Part shown: one piece after another, positions 33,492 to 39,070 of the stretch | Position numbering within the stretch: the stretch's first letter is position 1 | Layout: every line of letters begins with the position of its first letter | Made by a program: the position numbers and the translations under genes | Assembly: GCA_045649545.1 (NCBI GenBank) | Contig: JAZRQE010000032.1 | Location: 1 to 39,070 of the forward strand | Direction: 5' to 3' | Length of the DNA stretch: 39,070 nucleotides | Source of the DNA: UMGS172 sp045649545 | Lineage (GTDB): Bacteria > Bacillota > Clostridia > Oscillospirales > Acutalibacteraceae | Notes under the pieces: generated by a model | What the model was told of the DNA's origin: nothing | The model's input: only the letters and a program-made list of their open reading frames with translations | Database searches by the model: none

Positions 33492-33520
33492 TTGCTTTTT
33501 TAAAAGAGATATGGTATCAT
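33492..33520 (+). promoter_or_regulatory. Promoter of tRNA-Ala
   Basis: TTGCTT (33492-33497) and TATCAT (33515-33520) with 17-base spacing, 14 bases before the mature 5' end of the tRNA. Confidence 0.7.
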
Positions 33521-33534
33521 ACTAAACGTCGCTT

Positions 33535-33610
<76 letters not shown>

Positions 33611-33612
33611 AG

Positions 33613-33650
33613 AAAAACGCCTTGAAAACTTCGGTTTTCGAGGCGTTTTT
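33613..33650 (+). terminator. Terminator after tRNA-Ala
   Basis: 17-base arms (33613-33629 and 33634-33650, core ACGCCTTGAAAAC) with one wobble pair and a TTCG tetraloop, ending in a T run. It begins three bases after the encoded CCA. Confidence 0.9.
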
Positions 33651-33753
33651 TACATATAGCATATTTCGCAAAATACTGACATTTTACAACACTAATGGTA
33701 TACTGAAAATACAAATCTGTGTATTTAGGAAGGTTGCTGTTGTAAAGCACCTC
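33649..33753 (+). repeat. Truncated duplicate of the SPFH promoter and gene start
   Basis: 33649-33707 matches 34694-34752 at 57 of 59 bases, covering the SPFH promoter (here CTGACA instead of TTGACA, with TATACT). The following TTTAGGA then runs directly into 33731-33753, which matches SPFH coding positions 34970-34992 at 22 of 23 bases. About 220 bases including the start codon are missing between them. It is therefore a broken copy with an internal deletion, not a gene. Confidence 0.85.
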
Positions 33754-33756
33754 TGG

Positions 33757-33944
33757 TTTTAATATCAATTGTTCAACTCCAATATAAAAAGCATTCAATA
33801 AACAACAAAAATCCATCAGGAAACTGATGGATTTTTGACCTGTAAGGTTAGTTATCGCCCACTGAACGGAGGCTCACAACCCGAACTCGAAGTTGAAGTC
33901 CATATCAATAGGCTGTATGATTGTATTGAAGCACTCGGACACTT
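33757..33944. other. Gap with hairpin, no gene assigned
   Basis: A strong hairpin at 33807-33836 (AAAAATCCATCAG/CTGATGGATTTTT, loop GAAA) has T runs on both sides and can act as a terminator in either direction. To its right a plus-strand frame without a usable start reads about 45 residues (including PLNGGSQPELEVEV) to about 33981, possibly the remnant of a lost gene. Nothing else is recognisable. Confidence 0.5.
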
Positions 33945-34556
33945 TCAGTTAATTTCTATAAGATACGCCTCAATTTCATAGAGCAATGTATTACCAAGCA
34001 TATATGGATATTGCTTCGATATGCTCTGCTCATTCTGTGTCCACGCGCCGATATAACGTCGCGGTTTTCCGTCTAACTGATAATATTTCCAAGAAAGATT
34101 GTCATCTAAATTTGCAATATATTGGTTCGAATCATCCCACGCTGAACTATATTTGGTGCCGAAATAGACAAGGCAGAAATTTGGATGAGATATCTTTTCC
34201 GCAAGCAAACCAATCTCTTCTTCCGTTAGTTGTACATCACCTTTTAAATCATTGATAATAAAAAATGTATTCTCATAATTTGAGGCTCTTTTCAGTGAAT
34301 CCTCCGTCACACTAGAGATTTTTCTTACAGGTATGCCTGTTTCAAATGTGATATCTTCTCCAAGTAAAATCAGTTCAGTTGGATGTTCTTTCTGAATTAT
34401 GTTAGCAATCCGCTCAATATCAGTCAGTTCTTCATTGCCCTGGCTAAATGTTTCGGTAATAAACTTCGGCAGAGAAACAATTCCCAACGCTCCACAAACG
34501 CCATATACAACAATAACTACGACAAATATTAATGAAATTATAAAAACTTTTTTCAT
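33945..34556 (-). CDS. Orphan membrane-anchored protein, unknown
   Basis: 203 residues, not recognised. One N-terminal transmembrane or signal-anchor segment at about 4-28, then a soluble domain of about 170 residues rich in acidic and aromatic residues. No repeats or catalytic motif are seen. GGAGG four to five bases before ATG and a consensus-type promoter at 34629-34657 support real expression. It stands alone, between the two copies of the SPFH promoter region and opposite in direction to SPFH, so it probably entered or moved with that rearrangement. Confidence 0.75.
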   Translation of the reverse strand: MKKVFIISLIFVVVIVVYGVCGALGIVSLPKFITETFSQGNEELTDIERIANIIQKEHPTELILLGEDITFETGIPVRKISSVTEDSLKRASNYENTFFIINDLKGDVQLTEEEIGLLAEKISHPNFCLVYFGTKYSSAWDDSNQYIANLDDNLSWKYYQLDGKPRRYIGAWTQNEQSISKQYPYMLGNTLLYEIEAYLIEIN

Positions 34557-34628
34557 AAAACCTCCAAAATTAACTGATTAGTGCGGTGTTGAAATTAATG
34601 TAATTACCACCCTTTTGAAATATCACAA

Positions 34629-34657
34629 AGTGTATAACATAATTCCATATTTGTCAA
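34629..34657 (-). promoter_or_regulatory. Promoter of the orphan gene
   Basis: On the minus strand, TTGACA (34652-34657) and TACACT (34629-34634) with 17-base spacing, about 75 bases before the start codon. Confidence 0.6.
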
Positions 34658-34693
34658 TAGTTACTATTAAAAATCTCATTTCACATATGTAGG

Positions 34694-34752
34694 TTTACAT
34701 ATAGCATATTTCGCAAAATATTGACATTTTACAACACTAATAGTATACTGAA
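34694..34752 (+). repeat. Intact copy of the duplicated SPFH promoter region
   Basis: 59 bases matching 33649-33707 with two differences. It contains the working promoter: TTGACA (34721-34726) and TATACT (34744-34749) with 17-base spacing, about 34 bases before the SPFH start codon. Confidence 0.85.
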
Positions 34753-34782
34753 CGTATAAACATATTTTTAGGAGTGTATTTT

Positions 34783-35676
34783 ATGGCAATGACTATAATT
34801 TTCGGAATTATTTTAATTTTACTCACCGCGATTTGTATCGCTATTTACGTTAAACAAAAAACCAAACGCGAAAACAATGCCTTATCAAAAATCACAATTA
34901 TTTTGGCTTTGGTTTTCGCACTCGGTGTTTTTATTATTCCGCCAAGTTTTCACACTGTTGAAACCGGAGAGGTTGCCGTTGTAAAGCACCTCGGTCAGGC
35001 TAAAGAGGTTAAAACCGCAGGTACATACTTTAATCTTTGGATAACCGACAAATATCAAACCTATGATGCAAAGGTACAGAATGTAAGCATTGAAACTGCC
35101 GCATATTCAAGCGATGCACAGACAATGAACATTCAAATGAACTTACAGTATCAGATTTTGAGTGACAAGGTTTTGGAAATCGCAAATCAATACGGCTCGC
35201 TTGACGCTTTGAATGTGCGTATTCAGGCTATTGCTATTGAAAAAACCAAGGCAACTCTTTCTTCGCACAAGGCTATGGATATTATCGCAAACCGTGCGGC
35301 TATGTCCCCTGCTGTTGAGGAAGAAGTTAGAAAAGCCGTCGGTCAGGAATATTACGTGAATATTGTTTCGGTTGTTTTCACAAACATTGATTTTTCTGAC
35401 GCATTCGAAACCGCAGTTGAAGAAAAAATGATTGCTGAACAGCAGCAATTGAAATCGGAATACGAAAACCAGACCAAGGTTGCAAAAGCCGAGGCAGAAG
35501 CTAAAGCTAAAATTGTTGAAGCCGAAGCAGAAGCCAAGGCAAACGAATTACTTGAAAAGACCTTGACCGATAAAATTTTGCAGGAAATGTATATTGACAA
35601 ATGGAACGGTGAGCTTCCGCAGGTTGTTGCAGGCGAGGATGCAAACCTAATGATACCGTCAATAAACGGTAAGTAA
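34783..35676 (+). CDS. SPFH/band-7 (prohibitin-like) membrane protein
   Basis: 297 residues. Two hydrophobic segments at the N-terminus (about 5-24 and 35-55) are followed by the SPFH domain at about 55-215, starting HTVETGEVAVVKHLGQ. A charged coiled coil rich in Ala, Glu and Lys follows (residues about 220-265, KAEAEAKAKIVEAEAEAKA). Such proteins assemble into membrane-associated rings or scaffolds and often protect or organise proteases, but the role here is not known. ATG 34783 has AGGAG eight bases upstream. GTG 34774 is less suitable. A hairpin terminator follows. Confidence 0.92.
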   Translation: MAMTIIFGIILILLTAICIAIYVKQKTKRENNALSKITIILALVFALGVFIIPPSFHTVETGEVAVVKHLGQAKEVKTAGTYFNLWITDKYQTYDAKVQNVSIETAAYSSDAQTMNIQMNLQYQILSDKVLEIANQYGSLDALNVRIQAIAIEKTKATLSSHKAMDIIANRAAMSPAVEEEVRKAVGQEYYVNIVSVVFTNIDFSDAFETAVEEKMIAEQQQLKSEYENQTKVAKAEAEAKAKIVEAEAEAKANELLEKTLTDKILQEMYIDKWNGELPQVVAGEDANLMIPSINGK

Positions 35677-35687
35677 ATATTTAACCC

Positions 35688-35715
35688 AAAAGCCTTCGGT
35701 GCACCGAAGGCTTTT
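35688..35715 (+). terminator. Terminator after the SPFH gene
   Basis: AAAAGCCTTCGG and CCGAAGGCTTTT with TGCA loop, followed by TCTTTT. Confidence 0.85.
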
Positions 35716-35748
35716 TCTTTTAACCTAAAAATGTAAAATATTTAGCAC

Positions 35749-35777
35749 TTGTATTATTATATGTTTTCGAGTAAAAT
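35749..35777 (+). promoter_or_regulatory. Promoter of the acyltransferase gene
   Basis: TTGTAT (35749-35754) and TAAAAT (35772-35777) with 17-base spacing. This places transcription start after 35780 and supports the downstream ATG at 35824. Confidence 0.6.
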
Positions 35778-35823
35778 AAAAACATCAACTATTGAAAATT
35801 TTTCTGCCACTAAGGGGGCTTTT

Positions 35824-37095
35824 ATGAAAATAAAAATTAAACATCTTCCGTTAGATGAAGTATTAAAAATTAAAAGGCCTCAATTCAAAAGGCCTAAAAG
35901 GCCTAATTTAGCTTTCAGAACACTTATACGTTTACTTTCGGTGCCTGATGTATTGGCAACACGCTTTAAATACACGAAAATCAATATGGAAAACGTAGGT
36001 TCCGGTCCTTATTTGATTTTAATGAACCATTCAAGTTTCATTGATTTAGAAATCGCTTCTAAAATATTTTACCCTCACCCCTACTGTATTGTGAGCACAG
36101 TTGACGGGTTTGTGGGCAAAAAATGGCTTATGCGTCAAATCGGTTGCATACCGACACAAAAATACGTTACCGATTTAAAGCTTATAACCGATATTTTACA
36201 CACCTTACAGAAAAAGAAAACATCCGTTTTAATGTACCCCGAAGCAGGCTACAGTTTTGACGGCACGGCAACGGCTCTACCCCGCCGTTTAGGTACTCTT
36301 TTAAAGAAGTTAAATGTTCCTGTTTTAACAGTAATTACCGACGGTGCATTTTTACGCCAGCCTTTATACAACTGTCTTAAAAAACGCAAAGTTAAAGTGA
36401 CTGCTGAATTAAAATGTATTTTAACTTTGGACGAAATCAAAAATAAAACAGTTGAAGAAATTGACGAAATCATCGACAAAACCTTTACATTTGATGCATT
36501 TAAAAGTCAATTGGAAAACAAAACGGTAATTAACAACCCCGACCGTGCCGATGGTTTGGAAAGGATACTTTACAAATGTACCGAATGTGAAGCCGAAAAC
36601 CAAATGGTAGGTAGTGGCACTACCCTCACCTGTAAGCACTGCGGTAAATCATACGAAATGGATATTTACGGTCAGTTGAAAGCTGTTAACGGCGAAACCA
36701 AATTTTCACATATACCCGATTGGTATAATTGGGAACGTGAAAGGGTCAGGCAAGAGATACTTGACGGCAAGTATAACCTTGACTGTGACGTTGACATTGG
36801 TATAATTGCCGACACGAAGGCACTTTATATGGTTGGTGGCGGCACATTAAAGCACGATGAAAACGGTTTTACGCTTACCGGTTGTGACGGCAAGTTAAAT
36901 TACAGTCAACCACCTACTGCGTCGTTTGGACTTAATGCTGATTATTATTGGTACGAAATCGGTGACGTGATTTCAATCGGCAATAAGGAAAGGCTTTATT
37001 ATTGTTTCCCGAAAGCCAATATTTCGGTTGCAAAAGCCCGTTTAGCCCACGAGGAATTGTATAAATTAAAGAGTAAAAAGCCTGCAAAGGCATAA
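35824..37095 (+). CDS. PlsC-like acyltransferase with zinc ribbon
   Basis: 423 residues. The acyltransferase domain has the HX4D motif (His69-Asp74 in MNHSSFID), and further on MYPEAGYSFDG, the PlsC substrate motif with Glu in place of the common E-G-T form. A four-cysteine zinc ribbon (CTECEAENQMV ... CKHCGK) follows near residues 247-272, then about 150 residues of unrecognised domain. Likely lysophospholipid or other lipid acylation at the membrane. ATG 35824 is chosen because GGGGG lies five bases upstream and the promoter lies between 35749 and 35777; a longer frame from 35749 has no ribosome site. Confidence 0.85.
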   Translation: MKIKIKHLPLDEVLKIKRPQFKRPKRPNLAFRTLIRLLSVPDVLATRFKYTKINMENVGSGPYLILMNHSSFIDLEIASKIFYPHPYCIVSTVDGFVGKKWLMRQIGCIPTQKYVTDLKLITDILHTLQKKKTSVLMYPEAGYSFDGTATALPRRLGTLLKKLNVPVLTVITDGAFLRQPLYNCLKKRKVKVTAELKCILTLDEIKNKTVEEIDEIIDKTFTFDAFKSQLENKTVINNPDRADGLERILYKCTECEAENQMVGSGTTLTCKHCGKSYEMDIYGQLKAVNGETKFSHIPDWYNWERERVRQEILDGKYNLDCDVDIGIIADTKALYMVGGGTLKHDENGFTLTGCDGKLNYSQPPTASFGLNADYYWYEIGDVISIGNKERLYYCFPKANISVAKARLAHEELYKLKSKKPAKA

Positions 37096-37125
37096 AAAAA
37101 CACGGTCGAACGACCGTGTTTTTTT
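37094..37125. terminator. Bidirectional terminator between acyltransferase and SulP genes
   Basis: Perfect 15-base arms, A7 then CACGGTCG against CGACCGTG then T7, with a very short loop. It serves convergent genes on both strands. Confidence 0.85.
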
Positions 37126-37126
37126 A

Positions 37127-38404
37127 TTATTTCTTAATTAACTTCTTAACAAGCACAATTGCAAAGTGAAGTATGAGGCCTACCACAATTGCTACAACCA
37201 AATCGAAAACAACTGTCAAAACAAATGTCAGTACAAGCACTATAATATCGTACCATTTTTCTGTTTTCACAATTTTCACAAAGCTTCGCCACTCGCTCAT
37301 ATTGTATGCTACCATAAAGAGAATTGCCGCAATTGCAGGCATAGGAATAAGCTTTGCCAACGGCAAAAGTACCAATATTACAAGCAACAAAACAACGGCG
37401 TGCACCATACCGGCAACGGGTGTTCTACCGCCGTTTTTAGCATTAGCGGCAGTACGGGCAATTGCACCGGTGGCAGGAATTCCGCCGAACATAACCGACA
37501 GCATATTACCGCAGCCTTGTGCTACCAACTCGGCATTGGGGTTATGCTTGGCATTAACCATCTTGTCTGCAACAACGCAGGAAAGCAACGACTCAATACC
37601 TGCTAAAATTGCAATAGTAAAAGCATCCGGCAAAACGGCTAACGCTTTATCAAGGCTAAAATCCAGATTTAATAATGTAAATTTCGGGAAACCTGCTTTA
37701 ATGTTGGGATAAAGTCCGCCGATTGTAGCAACATTCTCGCTAAAAACGGGGATAAACTTAACCAAAAGTACACTTACGATTACCGCTATTAGTGACGACG
37801 GTACTCTTTTTTCAAATTTAGGATATACAATTAAAATCGCAAGGCAAATTGCACCAATCACCAACGCCTGCCAACTGAATGTGCCAATTGCGTGAATATT
37901 AGCCTCTACCTTTTCGAATGTTTCAACCGCTACGGTGCCGGGTGCATATGTAAGTCCCAAAAAATCTTTAATTTGACCCAACAAAATAGTAACCGCGATA
38001 CCCGAAGTAAAACCAACGGTGATTGTAGTCGGAACAAACTTAATAAGTCCACCTAACTTACAAACACCCATAATTATAAGGATGATACCTGCCATAAGGG
38101 TGGCTAAAATCAAGCCTTCCATTCCTTGAGTTGCAATAACACCTGCAACGATTGTTGCAAATGCGGCGGTAGGACCGGCAATTTGAATATTACTTCCGCC
38201 AAGCAAGGATACAGTAAAACCTGCAAAAATGGCAGTATAAATACCCTGCTGAGGTTCAGCTCCCGAAGCCAATGCCAAGGCAATTGACAACGGTAATGCA
38301 ATAATTGCAACGATTAAACCTGCAATCAAATCTTTCAAGAACTGTTGACTTGAATAGTCCTTTAAAGTAGAAAAAAACTTCGGTTTTAAATAAAATTCCC
38401 TCAA
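37127..38404 (-). CDS. SulP-family anion transporter lacking STAS
   Basis: 425-residue polytopic transporter of the SLC26/SulP type, with about 12 to 14 transmembrane segments. Motifs include KDLIAGLIVAIIALPLSIA at the start, QIAGPTAAFATIVAG, and GGIPATGAIARTAANAKNGG. Typical relatives carry a C-terminal cytoplasmic STAS domain and reach 500 or more residues; here the protein ends just after the last hydrophobic segment (LVKKLIKK). It may carry sulfate, bicarbonate or other anions. The start is TTG 38404, with GAGGG six bases upstream and no suitable ATG nearby. Confidence 0.9.
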   Translation of the reverse strand: MREFYLKPKFFSTLKDYSSQQFLKDLIAGLIVAIIALPLSIALALASGAEPQQGIYTAIFAGFTVSLLGGSNIQIAGPTAAFATIVAGVIATQGMEGLILATLMAGIILIIMGVCKLGGLIKFVPTTITVGFTSGIAVTILLGQIKDFLGLTYAPGTVAVETFEKVEANIHAIGTFSWQALVIGAICLAILIVYPKFEKRVPSSLIAVIVSVLLVKFIPVFSENVATIGGLYPNIKAGFPKFTLLNLDFSLDKALAVLPDAFTIAILAGIESLLSCVVADKMVNAKHNPNAELVAQGCGNMLSVMFGGIPATGAIARTAANAKNGGRTPVAGMVHAVVLLLVILVLLPLAKLIPMPAIAAILFMVAYNMSEWRSFVKIVKTEKWYDIIVLVLTFVLTVVFDLVVAIVVGLILHFAIVLVKKLIKK

Positions 38405-38431
38405 ATCAATCCCTCACAATTAAAAAACTCA

Positions 38432-38470
38432 AAAACCGTTACAAAATATACCACAATTTGTAACGGTTTT
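38432..38470 (-). terminator. Terminator after galT
   Basis: AAAACCGTTACAAA and TTTGTAACGGTTTT are perfect 14-base arms around an 11-base loop, about 30 bases after the galT stop, followed on the minus strand by TGAGTTTTTT. Confidence 0.8.
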
Positions 38471-38498
38471 CAACTACTAATTAATATTATTCTTTATT

Positions 38499-39070
38499 TT
38501 AACTGTTTACTGCTTCAATAAACCTTAAGAAAGCGGCTTTGCCGTCAGCCGTTAATTTATAAACACCGGCATGCTCCAAAACCTTTTTAAACACTATTCC
38601 CACTTCATTTCGGATGATTTCATCAATGTTTTGAGCATTTACAGTATCATATTTCTTTAAAAATTCGGTTGCCCAATCGGCGTGTTTGGCAGTAACCTCA
38701 TCTTCATAAAGGTTTTTGCCCTCTACGATATTTTCAGCCAAAATCCGCATTTCCTCTTTTAGTCTTGAAGGCAAAACAGCAAGACCCATAACCTCGATAA
38801 GACCGATATTTTCCTTTTTTATATGATGCAATTCTGCATGCGGATGGTATACGCCCAAAGGATGTTCTTCGGTTGTAATATTATTACGCAGCACCAAATC
38901 GAGCTCGTACATATCGTCTTTTTTACGGGCAATCGGGGTGATTGTATTATGCGGTGTTGAGTCAGTTTCAGAGAACACAAAAGCCGACTCATCAGTATAG
39001 CCACGCCACTTTATTAAAATTTTATCAGCAAGTTCAATAAGCCTTTCGGGGTCAGTACTGCTTAAACGGA
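38499..39070 (-). CDS. galT: Class II UDP-glucose--hexose-1-phosphate uridylyltransferase, 3' end
   Basis: The 3' part of a gene whose start lies outside the window; about 190 residues are visible of the 490-510 usual for the class. EEHPLGVYHPHAELHHIKKENIG and LPSRLKEEM, together with the preceding SETDSTPHNTITPIARKKD, identify the Firmicutes-type class II enzyme, which lacks similarity to E. coli GalT. It transfers UMP between UDP-glucose and galactose-1-phosphate in the Leloir pathway. The frame is open without interruption to the edge of the window. Confidence 0.93.
   Translation of the reverse strand, partial: RLSSTDPERLIELADKILIKWRGYTDESAFVFSETDSTPHNTITPIARKKDDMYELDLVLRNNITTEEHPLGVYHPHAELHHIKKENIGLIEVMGLAVLPSRLKEEMRILAENIVEGKNLYEDEVTAKHADWATEFLKKYDTVNAQNIDEIIRNEVGIVFKKVLEHAGVYKLTADGKAAFLRFIEAVNS

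Noticed and set aside
33802..33981. Plus-strand open frame with PLNGGSQPELEVEV
   Set aside because: No ATG or ribosome site, runs through a terminator-like hairpin and overlaps the end of the orphan gene; at best a gene remnant.
37173..37712. Long plus-strand frame opposite the SulP gene
   Set aside because: Rich in Thr and Ala as expected from reading membrane-protein codons in reverse; no ribosome site and no family resemblance.

Overview
The window looks like chromosomal DNA of a low-GC, spore-forming, gut-type Clostridia, most likely Oscillospiraceae/Ruminococcaceae-like. The reasons are A/T-rich intergenic DNA, consensus sigma-A promoters with 17-bp spacers, strong AGGAGG-type ribosome sites, frequent TTG/GTG starts, a meso-DAP-type MurE, and Firmicutes-specific genes (MraZ, DegV, a SpoIVFA/SpoIVFB-like pair, a SigH-like factor, a class D sortase). 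Nothing in it looks like a phage or an intact transposon. The species assignment is inference.

Positions 1-15260 (almost all minus strand) hold a class D sortase module (membrane protein, sortase, exported sortase substrate) and then a division and cell-wall (dcw) cluster. Read from its promoter the cluster is mraZ, rsmH, ftsL-like, a PASTA penicillin-binding protein, murE, mraY, ftsW, murG, murA, ftsQ/divIB, and ftsZ, which has its own promoter. murF, murD, murC, murB and ftsA are absent from the cluster. A 279-bp element with near-perfect 23-bp terminal inverted repeats sits between ftsW and murG and supplies the ftsW stop codon. A strong hairpin lies between ftsL and the PBP gene. The mraZ promoter is followed by MraZ-box-like repeats.

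Positions 15260-24060 hold a tRNA-Leu, an autoregulated-looking TetR/ABC-2 exporter operon, a four-gene operon (M23 peptidase, M50 protease, radical SAM/B12-type protein, DUF2344 protein), and a second operon (polysaccharide deacetylase, dUTPase, small membrane protein). Positions 24170-30640 hold degV, thioredoxin, an internally deleted FAD-oxidoreductase remnant whose promoter probably drives galE, and a response regulator/histidine kinase/HtrA operon.

Positions 30755-39070 hold a zinc-ribbon gene with a tRNA-like leader, a SigH-like sigma factor, pepD, and a tRNA-Ala. Then comes a disturbed region with a broken duplicate of the promoter and 5' part of an SPFH/band-7 gene, an orphan gene, and the intact SPFH gene. 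The end of the window holds an acyltransferase with a zinc-ribbon insertion, a SulP transporter without a STAS domain, and the 3' end of a class II galT cut by the window edge.

The main theme is envelope biogenesis: peptidoglycan precursor synthesis and septation, surface-protein anchoring, envelope stress sensing and intramembrane proteolysis. Best candidates for undescribed biology are the sortase trio with its non-LPXTG signal, the palindromic element in the dcw cluster with a lone end copy in the pepD leader, the tRNA-like leader of the zinc-ribbon gene, and the SPFH duplication scar.
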